Source: Massilia sp. YIM B02769
Lineage (GTDB): Bacteria; Pseudomonadota; Gammaproteobacteria; Burkholderiales; Burkholderiaceae_D
Assembly: GCF_030411995.1 (NCBI RefSeq)
Contig: NZ_JASNRC010000014.1
Coordinates: forward strand, 111,389-175,388
Reading direction: 5' to 3'
DNA length: 64,000 nucleotides
The position numbers and the translations under genes were made by a program. Every line of letters starts with the position of its first letter. Within the stretch, counting starts at the first letter, position 1. This document shows, piece by piece, positions 19,671 to 28,883 of the stretch. The notes below the pieces were generated by a model. It did not search any database and was not told the DNA's origin. It was given only the letters and a program-made list of their open reading frames with translations.

Positions 19671-21983
19671 ATGCAGAACCTCCTTCACAACCTCAATCCC
19701 GAACAACTCGCGGCCGTGACCCTGCCTTCGCAGAGCGCGCTGATCCTGGCGGGGGCCGGCTCGGGCAAGACCCGCGTGCTGACCACGCGTATCGCCTGGC
19801 TGATCCAGACCGGACAGGTGTCTCCGGCCGGCATCATCGCGGTGACGTTCACGAACAAGGCGGCGAAGGAGATGCTGACGCGTCTGTCGACCATGTTGCC
19901 GATCAATACGCGCGGCATGTGGATCGGCACTTTCCACGGCCTGTGCAACCGCCTGCTGCGCACCCACTACAAGGATGCGGCGCTGCCCCAGTCCTTCCAG
20001 ATCCTCGATTCGCAAGACCAGCTGTCGCTGATCAAGCGCATGCTCAAGGCGCACAACGTCGACGACGAAAAATACCCGGCCAAGGCGCTGATGTACTACA
20101 TCAACAACGCCAAGGACCAGGGCTTGCGCGCCGGCCAGCTCGAGCCGAACGATCCGATCGAGCGGCGCATGATCGAGCTGTATGAGCTCTACGACCAGCA
20201 ATGCCACAAGGAAGGCGTGGTCGACTTCGCCGAGCTGCTGCTGCGCGCCTATGAACTGCTGTCGCGCAACGGTCCGCTGCGTCACCACTACCAGATGCGT
20301 TTCCGCCATATCCTGGTCGACGAGTTCCAGGATACGAACGATTTGCAGTACAACCTGCTGAAGCTGCTGGCCGGCCATTCCGAAGAAGGCGGCGGCGCCA
20401 TCTTCGCCGTGGGCGACGACGACCAGAGCATCTATGCCTTCCGCGGCGCAAACGTCGGCAACATGCAAGCCTTCGAGCGCGATTTCCGCGTCAAGAATTT
20501 GATCAAGCTGGAACAGAACTACCGTTCCTACGGCCACATCCTCGACAGCGCCAACTTCCTGATCGCCAACAACACCAAGCGCCTGGGTAAGAATCTGCGG
20601 ACCGATGCGGGGCAGGGCGAACAGGTGCGCGTCTACGAAGCCTCGTCCGACCTGGAAGAAGCGCAGTGGATCATCGAGGAAACGAAAAGCCTGGTGGCCG
20701 ACGGCATGCCGCGCAAGGAAGTGGCGATCCTCTACCGTTCGAACGCCCAGAGCCGCGTGATCGAGCATGCGCTGTTCGCGGCCGGCTTGCCCTACACCGT
20801 GTACGGCGGCCTGCGCTACTTCCAGCGCGCCGAGGTCAAGCATGCGATCGCCTACCTGCAGCTGATGGACAATCCGCACAACGACTCGGCTTTCTTGCGC
20901 GTGGTGAATTTCCCGACCCGTGGCATCGGCGCCCGTTCGATCGAACAATTGCAGATGGCAGCCGACAGCTACGGCATTTCGCTGTACGCGGCCGTGCCCT
21001 ACATGACCGGCAAGGCCGGTACTTCGCTCGGCGGCTTTGTGAAGCTGATCGAGGGCGCACGTTTCGAAACCCAGCAACTGCCGCTGCCGGAAATGGTAAG
21101 CGTGGTGCTGGAGCGCAGCGGCCTGATCGAGTTCTATAAAAAGGAAAAAGAAGGCGCCGACCGTATCGAAAACCTGGAGCAGATGGTTAACGCCGCGACC
21201 CAGTTCGTGCAGGAAGAAGGTTTCGGTGTCGCCGCGCCGGCCCATCTCGGCCCGCAAGCCTTGCCGCAGGCCGGCGAAGCGATCGTCAACCAGGATGGCA
21301 TCGAGGTGCTCGATGCCGAGGCGCCCTTGCCAACTGTGATGTCGCCCTTGTCCGCCTTCCTCACCCACGCCTCGCTGGAAGCAGGCGATGCCCAGGCCCA
21401 GGCCGGCCAGGACGCCTTGCAGTTGATGACGGTGCACTCGGCCAAGGGCCTGGAATTCGATGCCGTGTTCATCACCGGCCTGGAAGAAGGCCTGTTCCCG
21501 CACGAAAGCAGCTCGCGCGAACTCGATGGCGTCGACGAGGAACGGCGCCTGATGTACGTGGCGATCACGCGTGCGCGCAAGCGCCTGTACATGAGCTTTA
21601 CCCAGCAGCGCATGCTGCATGGCCAGACCCGCTTCAACATGAAGTCGCGCTTCTTCGACGAGTTGCCGGAAGAATCGCTGAAGTGGCTGTCGCCGCGCGT
21701 GCAGAACCACTGGTTCGCCAACAAGAAGGCGGCCACGGCCTGGGACGACGCCGCCTTCCGGAATGGCAGTGACAACAAGATCGCCCAGCAGATCACGCAA
21801 AAGTCGGGCGGCAGCTCGGGCTGGCGCATCGGCGAAACCGTGGCGCACGCCAAGTTCGGCGAAGGCGTGATCGTGAATATCGAGGGTGGGGCGGGTGCGG
21901 CGCGGGCCCAGATCAACTTCGGGCCGGCCGGCATCAAGGTGCTCGACCTGTCGGTGGCCAAGCTGGAGCGGGTATCAAGCTGA
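19671..21983 (+). CDS. uvrD: UvrD/PcrA-type superfamily 1 DNA helicase
   Basis: A 770-residue 3'-5' helicase of nucleotide excision and mismatch repair. Walker A is AGAGSGKT (residues 27-34). Other motifs: VTFTNKAAKEM, GTFHGLCNRLLR, LVDEFQDTN, VGDDDQSIYAFRGA, LEQNYRS, TVHSAKGLEFDAVF and VAITRARKRLY. The C-terminal VAHAKFGEGVIVNIEG segment resembles the UvrD/PcrA tail that contacts RNA polymerase or partner proteins. No Shine-Dalgarno precedes the ATG. A terminator follows. Confidence 0.95.
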   Translation: MQNLLHNLNPEQLAAVTLPSQSALILAGAGSGKTRVLTTRIAWLIQTGQVSPAGIIAVTFTNKAAKEMLTRLSTMLPINTRGMWIGTFHGLCNRLLRTHYKDAALPQSFQILDSQDQLSLIKRMLKAHNVDDEKYPAKALMYYINNAKDQGLRAGQLEPNDPIERRMIELYELYDQQCHKEGVVDFAELLLRAYELLSRNGPLRHHYQMRFRHILVDEFQDTNDLQYNLLKLLAGHSEEGGGAIFAVGDDDQSIYAFRGANVGNMQAFERDFRVKNLIKLEQNYRSYGHILDSANFLIANNTKRLGKNLRTDAGQGEQVRVYEASSDLEEAQWIIEETKSLVADGMPRKEVAILYRSNAQSRVIEHALFAAGLPYTVYGGLRYFQRAEVKHAIAYLQLMDNPHNDSAFLRVVNFPTRGIGARSIEQLQMAADSYGISLYAAVPYMTGKAGTSLGGFVKLIEGARFETQQLPLPEMVSVVLERSGLIEFYKKEKEGADRIENLEQMVNAATQFVQEEGFGVAAPAHLGPQALPQAGEAIVNQDGIEVLDAEAPLPTVMSPLSAFLTHASLEAGDAQAQAGQDALQLMTVHSAKGLEFDAVFITGLEEGLFPHESSSRELDGVDEERRLMYVAITRARKRLYMSFTQQRMLHGQTRFNMKSRFFDELPEESLKWLSPRVQNHWFANKKAATAWDDAAFRNGSDNKIAQQITQKSGGSSGWRIGETVAHAKFGEGVIVNIEGGAGAARAQINFGPAGIKVLDLSVAKLERVSS

Positions 21984-22009
21984 TAGCGGGCTGGTAGCTG
22001 CGCATAATT

Positions 22010-22040
22010 AAGCCAGGCTTACCTTGCCTGGCTTTTCTTT
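22010..22040 (+). terminator. Terminator of uvrD
   Basis: Stem AAGCCAGGC / GCCTGGCTT with a TTACCTT loop and a TTCTTT tail, 27 bases after the uvrD stop. It also faces the end of the minus-strand gene that follows. Confidence 0.85.
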
Positions 22041-22052
22041 AACTGCGCTAAT

Positions 22053-22271
22053 TTACTGGTCCTGGGCTTCTTCGCCTGCGCGGCGGCGCTTCAGGATGCC
22101 GCCCAGGCACAGCATCAGGATCGCAAAAACGACCATGCTGCCGCTGATCGCGCGTTGCTGGCTGTCGCCCAGGGCGCTGAAATAATCCAGTGCGCTGTGA
22201 CCACCCGCCATGGCGAGGTAGAGGCCGCCAACGGTCAGCAGCAGGGCAATGATCAGGCTCAGCAAACGCAT
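22053..22271 (-). CDS. Small two-helix membrane protein
   Basis: 72 residues with two hydrophobic segments (about 3-22 and 44-62) and a basic C-terminal end KRRRAGEEAQDQ. Function unknown. It follows the BPSS1780-type gene by 43 bases on the same strand and may be co-transcribed with it. Confidence 0.65.
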   Translation of the reverse strand: MRLLSLIIALLLTVGGLYLAMAGGHSALDYFSALGDSQQRAISGSMVVFAILMLCLGGILKRRRAGEEAQDQ

Positions 22272-22314
22272 GGTTTTTCTTTCGTTCGATATCGAATTGC
22301 CAAGAGTAAAGTTT

Positions 22315-23094
22315 TTATTTCGTCAGGTCAACCGACCGGGCGCTGCTGCCGGCCGGCTTGCCGAAGATGTGGCGGTAACCGGCATACAGCGCGCATTGCA
22401 AGAGCAGCATGAACAGGAACAGCAGCCACATGATGGCCACGCGCGCCACGTTGCCGCCGCCCAGGATCAGCATCAGTACCATCAGCACCGCGAACAGGAT
22501 CGCGAACCAGGACGTCAGCAGCACGACGAACACGCGCGCGCTCTTCAGTACCGCGAAGAAGCTGTAGAACACGGCCTTGCCCGGCGTCATCTTTTGCCAG
22601 TAGGTCAGGGGCGCCGCGAACGACAGCGCGATCAGCACGCTGACATTCAGGATCGACAGCAGGAACATGGTGAGGATATTCCCCAGGTCCACTTGCGGCA
22701 CGTTTTTCGGATCGACCGGCTGCGAGAACTGGCGCACGAATTCCGGGTCGACCGCAAAGCGGGCCAGCACGGTCAGCAACAGCGAAACGCCCAGGTAGAT
22801 CAGCCCGACCTTGCACAGCTGGGCCAAGGCCGGCTGGCGGAAACCCGTCATCGCCACCGTCGGCAGGACGCGTTCGCCGTTCTCGATCATCAGGCAGGCC
22901 TGCATGAAGGCCATCGAGAACGAGGGGATCAGGACCACGGTCAGCATCGGCCCGATGAAGGGAATCGCGCTGATCAGCAGGCTGATCAGGATGTTGGCGA
23001 AGAGCAGGGTGGTCAGGGCGGCCGGCTGCTTGCGGAACAGGCCGGTGCCTTCCTTGAGCCAGGTCCAGCCGGTGATTGCGGGCATGTTATTCAT
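22315..23094 (-). CDS. BPSS1780 family membrane protein
   Basis: 259 residues, five or six predicted membrane helices. The opening ITGWTWLKEGTGLFRKQP and the ending LLLQCALYAGYRHIFG are typical of the betaproteobacterial BPSS1780 family, whose function is unknown. It lies 17 bases after thrB on the same strand, so it probably belongs to the thrB operon. Confidence 0.85.
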   Translation of the reverse strand: MNNMPAITGWTWLKEGTGLFRKQPAALTTLLFANILISLLISAIPFIGPMLTVVLIPSFSMAFMQACLMIENGERVLPTVAMTGFRQPALAQLCKVGLIYLGVSLLLTVLARFAVDPEFVRQFSQPVDPKNVPQVDLGNILTMFLLSILNVSVLIALSFAAPLTYWQKMTPGKAVFYSFFAVLKSARVFVVLLTSWFAILFAVLMVLMLILGGGNVARVAIMWLLFLFMLLLQCALYAGYRHIFGKPAGSSARSVDLTK

Positions 23095-23111
23095 TGAATG
23101 CTATTCGTCGA

Positions 23112-24071
23112 CTACGCGGCCAGTCCCGGCGCCGGGGTGGCAATACGCTCGCGCAGGATGCGCTCGAAATGGGTGGGATCGTGGGGCGTCAGCAGCTCGG
23201 CCGCGCGCGGCACGTGCAGATCGTACAGGCGCGACAGCCAGAAACGCAACGCGGCGGCGCGCAGCAGGGTCGGCCAGGCGGCCATTTCGTCCCCGGTGAA
23301 CGGCCGCACGGCGCGGTAGGCGTCGAGCAGGGCGCGCACGCGTGCCGGGTCGAGCTGGCCGGTGGCCAGGTCGATGCACCAGTCGTTGACGGTCACGGCC
23401 AGGTCGAACAGCCAGGTATCGACGCCGGCGAAATAAAAGTCGAAGCAGCCGCTCAGCTTTTCGCCCACGAACATCACATTGTTGCGGAACAGGTCGGCGT
23501 GCACGGGGCCGCGCGGCAGGCGCGCATAGGCCGGGCTGGCGGCGCATTCCTCTTGCAAGGCAATTTCTTCGCGCAAGAGGCGGGCGTTCTCGTCGGACAA
23601 GTGCGGCAGCACGGCGGGTGCCGTGGCGCGCCACCAGTCGAGGCCGCGCAGGTTCGGCTGGCTCAGCGGGAAGTCTTGCGCGGCCAGGTGCATGCGCGCC
23701 AGCATGGTGCCGACCTCGGCACAGTGCACCGGTTGCGGGTCCATCTGCGAACTGCCGTCCAGCTTGCTGACGATGGCGGCCGGCTTGCCGTGCAATGCCA
23801 CCACCAGCTCGCCATGTGCATTGGCCACCGGCGCCGGCACCGGAATGCCGCGCTCGGCCAGGTGGCGCATCAGCTGGATGTAGAAAGGCAGCTGCTCGAA
23901 ATCCAGGTTCTCGAAGACGGTGAGCACGTACTCGCCGCGCTCTGTCGTCAGGAAGAAATTGCTATTTTCAATGCCGGAGGCGATGCCATTGAGCGCCAGC
24001 GCCTGGCCAAGGGGAAACTGCTTGATCCACTGGGTGAGGTCATCCAGTGTGACCGCGGTGAAAACTGCCAT
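23112..24071 (-). CDS. thrB: Homoserine kinase ThrB (APH-fold type)
   Basis: 319 residues. It phosphorylates homoserine on the way to threonine and belongs to the aminoglycoside-phosphotransferase fold family used by pseudomonads and betaproteobacteria. Seen: MAVFTAVTLDDLTQWI opening, GIENSNFFLTTERGEYVLTVFE, the catalytic loop GPVHADLFRNNVMF and the metal motif CFDFYFAG. The order DUF2782-thrB beside divergent polA is conserved in related genomes. Confidence 0.95.
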   Translation of the reverse strand: MAVFTAVTLDDLTQWIKQFPLGQALALNGIASGIENSNFFLTTERGEYVLTVFENLDFEQLPFYIQLMRHLAERGIPVPAPVANAHGELVVALHGKPAAIVSKLDGSSQMDPQPVHCAEVGTMLARMHLAAQDFPLSQPNLRGLDWWRATAPAVLPHLSDENARLLREEIALQEECAASPAYARLPRGPVHADLFRNNVMFVGEKLSGCFDFYFAGVDTWLFDLAVTVNDWCIDLATGQLDPARVRALLDAYRAVRPFTGDEMAAWPTLLRAAALRFWLSRLYDLHVPRAAELLTPHDPTHFERILRERIATPAPGLAA

Positions 24072-24154
24072 CGTGGGAGCAACAAATGTAGGGTAAAGGC
24101 CGAAGGGTACAGCAGCGGGACGGCGGGCGCCCCGCGATTATCGGTGTGACGGGA

Positions 24155-24688
24155 TCAGCGCGCGTTGGGCGGCAGCGGCGGTGGCGGCGGAATGTCGGCC
24201 GGCTTGGTCATCGGCACGGTTGCCGCAGGTACCTTGCCGGCCGGTGCGCCGCGCGCTGGCGTCGGCGTGGCGGCGGCCGCGGCGGCGCCCTCGGCGGCGG
24301 CATCGGCTTCCTCGGCGGTCGGCGTCTGCTTTTTCGGGCCGATGTCGAATTCCATGATCTTCCATTGCGGCGCACGGAAGGCGCTGCTCTGGGCATCGCC
24401 CGCCTGGGCATTGCCGGCCGGGGTGTTCGGGCGCAGGATGTAATTGCTGCGGCCGCTTTGCACTTCGATTTCGGTGACATTGCCGTCGTTGCCGCGCCGT
24501 TCCTTGATCTGGGTGCCGCGGCGCGGTTCGATGGTCGTGGCCGGCACATCGCTGCCCGGCTCGATGCGTTCGGTAACCGGCGGTTGTCCAGCAGCTTGCC
24601 CGGATGCTTGCTGTTGCGCCACGGCGGTGCCGGCGCAGGCGAGCAGGGCGAGGGACAGACTGGCGAAGCGGGTAGTTGTGCGCGACAT
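24155..24688 (-). CDS. DUF2782 domain secreted protein
   Basis: 177 residues; signal peptide cleaved near TAVAQ. The domain is in the middle: TQIKERRGNDGNVTEIEV, the SGRSNYILRPNTPAGNAQ segment and WKIMEFDIG. The C-terminus is an Ala/Pro-rich tail ending in a run of prolines, longer than the ~100-residue family norm. AAGGTG precedes the ATG at 24688. Divergent from polA and upstream of thrB, as in other betaproteobacteria. Function unknown. Confidence 0.8.
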   Translation of the reverse strand: MSRTTTRFASLSLALLACAGTAVAQQQASGQAAGQPPVTERIEPGSDVPATTIEPRRGTQIKERRGNDGNVTEIEVQSGRSNYILRPNTPAGNAQAGDAQSSAFRAPQWKIMEFDIGPKKQTPTAEEADAAAEGAAAAAATPTPARGAPAGKVPAATVPMTKPADIPPPPPLPPNAR

Positions 24689-24838
24689 GATGATCACCTT
24701 GTATCGTTTGGACCATTGTAACAAACAGACACCGTTCCCTGTGAAAAGTGTGCTGGGTGTTCAGGAAGCCATCCCCATATAGGGAAAAACGACGAAATCG
24801 TTACCGCCGCGTTGTGCTTTCTTCATGGCGGATTCTGC

Positions 24839-24844
24839 GATAAT
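24839..24844 (+). promoter_or_regulatory. Probable -10 box of polA
   Basis: GATAAT 41 bases before the chosen polA ATG. If used, two upstream in-frame ATGs (24825, 24843) would lie outside or at the very start of the transcript, supporting the ATG at 24885. Confidence 0.4.
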
Positions 24845-24884
24845 GGCTCCCACTTTGGCCTCGGCCGGCTTCACCACTTTCCCT

Positions 24885-27632
24885 ATGCAAAATACCCTGC
24901 TCCTGGTTGACGGTTCCAGCTACCTCTACCGCGCCTACCACGCCTTGCCCGACCTGCGCAGCCCCGACGGTTTTCCGACCGGCGCCATGCACGGCATGGT
25001 CAACATGCTGCGCCGCCTGCGCGCCGACTACCCGGCCGCCTACATCGCCTGCGTATTCGACGCCAAGGGTAAAACCTTCCGCGACGACATGTACCCCGAG
25101 TACAAGGCGACCCGCGCATCGATGCCGGAAGACCTGGGCAAGCAGATCGCCCCGATCCACGAAGCGGTGCGCCACCTCGGCTGGCCGATCCTGATGGTCG
25201 AAGGCGTGGAAGCCGACGACGTGATCGGCACCCTGGCCGTGCAAGCCGCCGCCAAGGGCCTGAACACCATCGTCTCCACCGGCGACAAGGACTTGGCGCA
25301 ATTGGTCAACGACAAGGTCATGCTCATCAATACGATGAGCAACGAAAAGCTCGACGAAGCCGGCGTGCTGGCCAAGTTCGGCGTGGCGCCGAACCGCATC
25401 ATCGACTACCTGACCCTGATCGGCGACACCGTCGACAACGTGCCGGGCGTGAGCAAGTGCGGCCCGAAGACGGCGCTGAAATGGCTGGCCCTGCATGGCT
25501 CGCTCGACGGCGTGATGGAAAATGCCCACAGCATCGGCGGCGCCGTTGGCGAAAACCTGCGCTCGGCACTGGAATGGCTGCCGAAGGGCCGCGAGCTGAT
25601 CACCGTCAAAACCGACTGCGACCTGGTGAACCACGTGGTGTCGATCGAGGAAACCCTGGTCGGCCGTCCGGAAGACAAGGAAGCCCTGCGCGACTTCTTC
25701 CAGCGCTATGGCTTCAAGACCATGTTGCGCGAACTGAGCCAGGGTCCTGGCGTGGGCGCGCCTGCTGCACCGTCCCTGAATTCGCCGGAAGGCGCGCAAG
25801 ACACCTTGCCGGGCATGCCGATCATCAAGGGCGACTACGAACTGGTGACCACCTGGGAGCAGCTCGATAAGTGGCTGGCCCTGGTGGACGCGGCCGAGTT
25901 GACCTCGGTCGATACCGAAACCACCTCGCTGGAACCGATGACGGCGCAAATGGTCGGCATCTCGCTGTCGGTGGAAGCGGGCAAGGGCGCCTACATCCCG
26001 CTGGCGCACCGCTACGCCGGCGTGCCCGAGCAATTGCCGCGCGAAGAGGTGCTGGAACGCATGCGCTCCTGGCTGGAAAACCCCGCCAAGCCGAAGCTGG
26101 GCCAGAACCTGAAGTACGACATGCACATCTTCAGCAACCATGGCGTGACGCTGCAAGGCATCGTCCACGACACGCTGTTGCAATCGTATGTGTTCGAGTC
26201 GCACAAGCCGCACGACATGGACACGATGGCGATGCGCCACCTCGGCTACACCACGATCCCCTTCGTGGACGTGTGCGGCAAGGGCGCCAACATGATCTGC
26301 TTCGACCAGGTGGAGCTGGAGCGCGCCAAGGAATACGCGGCCGAGGATTCCGACATCACCCTGCGCCTGCACCAGACCATGCTGCCGCACGTGAAAGAAG
26401 ATGCCGGCCTGACCCATATCTACGAAAAGATCGAGCTGCCGACCCAAATCGTGCTGCAGAAGATCGAGCGCAACGGCGTGCTAATCGACGTCGAGAAGCT
26501 TGAAAAACAGTCGCGCGAACTCGGCGCCCGTTTGATGGAGCTGGAACAGCAAGCCTACGAATTGGCCGGCGGCCAGTTCAACCTCGGCTCGCCGAAACAG
26601 ATCGGTGAAATCTTCTTCGGCAAGCTGCAACTGCCCATCATCAAGAAGACCGCCACCGGCGCGCCGTCGACCGACGAAGAAGTGCTGCAGAAGCTGGCCG
26701 AGGATTACCCGCTGCCGAAAGTGCTGCTGGAACACCGCGGCATGGCCAAGCTGAAGTCGACCTACACCGACAAGCTGCCGAAGATGGTCAACCAGGCCAC
26801 CGGCCGCGTGCACACCAACTATGCGCAGGCGGTGGCGATCACCGGGCGCCTGGCCTCGAACGATCCGAACCTGCAGAACATTCCGGTCCGTACCGCCGAA
26901 GGGCGCCGCATCCGCGAAGCGTTTGTCGCGCCGCCGGGCAGCGTGATCGTCTCGGCCGACTACTCGCAGATCGAACTGCGCATCATGGCCCATATTTCGG
27001 GCGACGAAGCGATGCTGCGCGCGTTCGCCGAAGGCGAGGACATCCACCGCGCCACGGCGGCCGAGATCGTCGGCATTGCGCCGGACGAGGTGCAGTCGGA
27101 GCAGCGCCGTTACGCCAAGGTGATCAACTTCGGACTGATCTACGGCATGAGCGCCTTCGGCCTGGCCGCGAACCTGCAGATCGAGCGCTCGGCGGCGGCG
27201 AACTACATCGACCGTTACTTCGCGCGCTTCTCGGGCGTGAAGCAGTACATGGACGAGACGCGCCTGGCGGCCAAGTCGCGCGGCTATGTCGAGACCGTAT
27301 TCGGCCGCCGCCTGTGGCTGCCGGAGATCAACTCGCCGAACGGTCCGCGCCGCGCGGGCGCCGAGCGCGCCGCGATCAATGCGCCGATGCAGGGCACGGC
27401 GGCCGATTTGATCAAGCTGGCGATGATTGCGGTGCAGGGCTGGCTGGAAAGCGAGAAAATGGGCACGCGCATGGTCATGCAGGTGCACGATGAACTGGTG
27501 CTCGAGGTGCCGGAAGGGGAGCTGGAGCTGGTCAAGCAGAAGCTGCCGGAGCTGATGGCGGGCGTGGCGCAGTTGAAGGTGCCGCTGGTGGCGGAGACCG
27601 GCGTGGGCAGCAACTGGGAGGAAGCTCACTGA
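24885..27632 (+). CDS. polA: DNA polymerase I
   Basis: 915 residues with all three domains. The 5'-3' exonuclease is at 1-300 (LLVDGSSYLYRAYHALP, STGDKDLAQLV). The 3'-5' exonuclease has its first metal motif intact (VDTETTSLEPM near 344), so proofreading should be active. The polymerase core has SADYSQIELRIMAHIS, RRYAKVINFGLIYGMS and QVHDELVLEVP. Start MQNTLLLVDGSS agrees with the family N-terminus. Fills gaps and Okazaki junctions and works with UvrABC-UvrD repair. Confidence 0.97.
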   Translation: MQNTLLLVDGSSYLYRAYHALPDLRSPDGFPTGAMHGMVNMLRRLRADYPAAYIACVFDAKGKTFRDDMYPEYKATRASMPEDLGKQIAPIHEAVRHLGWPILMVEGVEADDVIGTLAVQAAAKGLNTIVSTGDKDLAQLVNDKVMLINTMSNEKLDEAGVLAKFGVAPNRIIDYLTLIGDTVDNVPGVSKCGPKTALKWLALHGSLDGVMENAHSIGGAVGENLRSALEWLPKGRELITVKTDCDLVNHVVSIEETLVGRPEDKEALRDFFQRYGFKTMLRELSQGPGVGAPAAPSLNSPEGAQDTLPGMPIIKGDYELVTTWEQLDKWLALVDAAELTSVDTETTSLEPMTAQMVGISLSVEAGKGAYIPLAHRYAGVPEQLPREEVLERMRSWLENPAKPKLGQNLKYDMHIFSNHGVTLQGIVHDTLLQSYVFESHKPHDMDTMAMRHLGYTTIPFVDVCGKGANMICFDQVELERAKEYAAEDSDITLRLHQTMLPHVKEDAGLTHIYEKIELPTQIVLQKIERNGVLIDVEKLEKQSRELGARLMELEQQAYELAGGQFNLGSPKQIGEIFFGKLQLPIIKKTATGAPSTDEEVLQKLAEDYPLPKVLLEHRGMAKLKSTYTDKLPKMVNQATGRVHTNYAQAVAITGRLASNDPNLQNIPVRTAEGRRIREAFVAPPGSVIVSADYSQIELRIMAHISGDEAMLRAFAEGEDIHRATAAEIVGIAPDEVQSEQRRYAKVINFGLIYGMSAFGLAANLQIERSAAANYIDRYFARFSGVKQYMDETRLAAKSRGYVETVFGRRLWLPEINSPNGPRRAGAERAAINAPMQGTAADLIKLAMIAVQGWLESEKMGTRMVMQVHDELVLEVPEGELELVKQKLPELMAGVAQLKVPLVAETGVGSNWEEAH

Positions 27633-27705
27633 GCTTGCGCGCACTGAGTGTCCGTGAACTGAGCCCGAGGGTGGCGGTGCGTGCGCGGTTGGCCGGCGGC
27701 GCGTA

Positions 27706-27883
27706 TCACCGCGTGGGCAGCGCAAGCATCGGCGTCGTGCGGATCGCGCTGGTGGAGCTGCCCACCCTACGGTCAGCGCCGCGGGCCGTTATGCGTGTGC
27801 AGCCAGCACCGGCGACCGTAGGGTGGGCAGCTCCACCTGTGAGGCCGAATACCCTACGCCGCGTGCGCTGCCCACGCGGTGAT
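27706..27883. repeat. Paired palindromic repeat, copy 5
   Basis: Left unit ATCACCGCGTGGGCAGC...GCTGCCCACCCTACG (27706-27771) and right unit CGTAGGGTGGGCAGC...GCTGCCCACGCGGTGAT (27817-27883). Both have the GGGCAGC centre and longer arms than other copies, each holding a 30-40 base insertion in the loop. The 291-base gap between polA and the next gene contains little else. Confidence 0.85.
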
Positions 27884-27923
27884 ACGGGACGTTTGCACAT
27901 GCGCCCCCGTACCGCCATGCCCC

Positions 27924-28358
27924 TCAGAGCACATTCCGCAATCCCGGCGGCAACTCGCTGACCGGACAGTAACGATAAGTCGTCCGGTTTTTGCCGATCA
28001 CCTGGGTAAAGGTAAGGGCATCCCGCACCACCACCTGCTGGCGCTGCACGAAGCGCGGCCCCGGCCCGGAGCCGGCGTCGATGCAGCTCTGGTCCGCCGT
28101 ATAGGTATTGCCGCGCCGCTTGCGCACCTTGGCCTTGCAGGCGCTGGTGTGGGCGGTGCCGATGCCCTTGCCGTCGTACAGGCGGATCGCGGCGTTCGGC
28201 GGCGCGGCGCATCCGATGTCCCTGGCAACGTAGATGCCTGGTTTCAGCCGGTACACGCCGCCGGGCTTCGGTGACGTGTCGACGCTGGCCTGGGCGACGG
28301 CCACGCTGCCGCATGCCAGCGCCAGTCCGGCAGCGATCGTGAATAAGCGATGCTTCAT
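27924..28358 (-). CDS. Secreted protein of unknown function
   Basis: 144 residues; signal peptide cleaved near AQASV. The mature protein has four cysteines and segments GGVYRLKPGIYVARDIGC, RLYDGKGIGTAHT and TYRYCPVSELPPG. I do not recognise a named family, though similar short secreted proteins occur in sphingomonads and Massilia. Stands alone; probably periplasmic. Confidence 0.65.
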   Translation of the reverse strand: MKHRLFTIAAGLALACGSVAVAQASVDTSPKPGGVYRLKPGIYVARDIGCAAPPNAAIRLYDGKGIGTAHTSACKAKVRKRRGNTYTADQSCIDAGSGPGPRFVQRQQVVVRDALTFTQVIGKNRTTYRYCPVSELPPGLRNVL

Positions 28359-28457
28359 GTCCTGCCTCTTCGATATTGCACGGGCGTCCGGATCGGCGCC
28401 TCTGGAAGCCGAGTCTACAACAGCCCGTCCATACGCGGCGTCACGGCTGGGCGACGG

Positions 28458-28670
28458 TCAGTAACGCCGGCGCCGCCCTGCGATCATCAAAATCAAGGCG
28501 CCACCGAGCAGAACCGCCGATGTCGCGGGCTCGCCTGCCGCCATTCCTTCGGTTGCCGCGGCATACGCCACCGGCGTCGTGCCGGCTGCCTCCGATGAAG
28601 CGGCCAGGTTGGCCGGCGCCAGGGCGAGCGCGGCCAGGCCCGCGCACGGGAAGATGCGGAAACACGCCAT
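28458..28670 (-). CDS. Very short PEP-CTERM-like protein
   Basis: 70 residues. After a short N-terminal hydrophobic stretch, the C-terminus reads GEPATSAVLLGGALILMIAG followed by RRRRY, the layout of an exosortase sorting signal (PEP-like motif, helix, Arg cluster). AAGGAG sits eight bases before the ATG at 28670. Hardly any mature domain remains, so it could be a decayed exosortase substrate or a small membrane peptide. Confidence 0.55.
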   Translation of the reverse strand: MACFRIFPCAGLAALALAPANLAASSEAAGTTPVAYAAATEGMAAGEPATSAVLLGGALILMIAGRRRRY

Positions 28671-28883
28671 ACAGGTTTCTCCTTGAAAACTGCCACGCCG
28701 GCAGGCGCAAGCGATCAGCCAGCGACTATAGGCGATGCCGGATTCCCGCCTTCTAGCCAGGCGCAAACCTCCTGCCGAAAGCGCCGCGCGGGCCGCATCC
28801 GCACACGATTGCGTTCCAGAGCGCAAGCTGCCCAGTCGCTGTAAGATAGTCAGCCTTACAACTCATGACCGAAAGGGATGCAC

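Noticed and set aside
19617..21848. A 743-codon open frame antisense to uvrD, and similar long antisense frames over adh/DUF885 (9852-12020), M13 (15601-17613) and polA (24801-26447)
   Set aside because: They are shadows of GC-rich codon use: no start signals, low-complexity Arg/Gly/His/Gln composition, and the opposite strand encodes clear conserved proteins.
24825..24884. Longer PolA N-terminus starting at 24825
   Set aside because: The extra residues do not resemble PolA and overlap the likely -10 box; MQNTLLLVDGSS is the family start.
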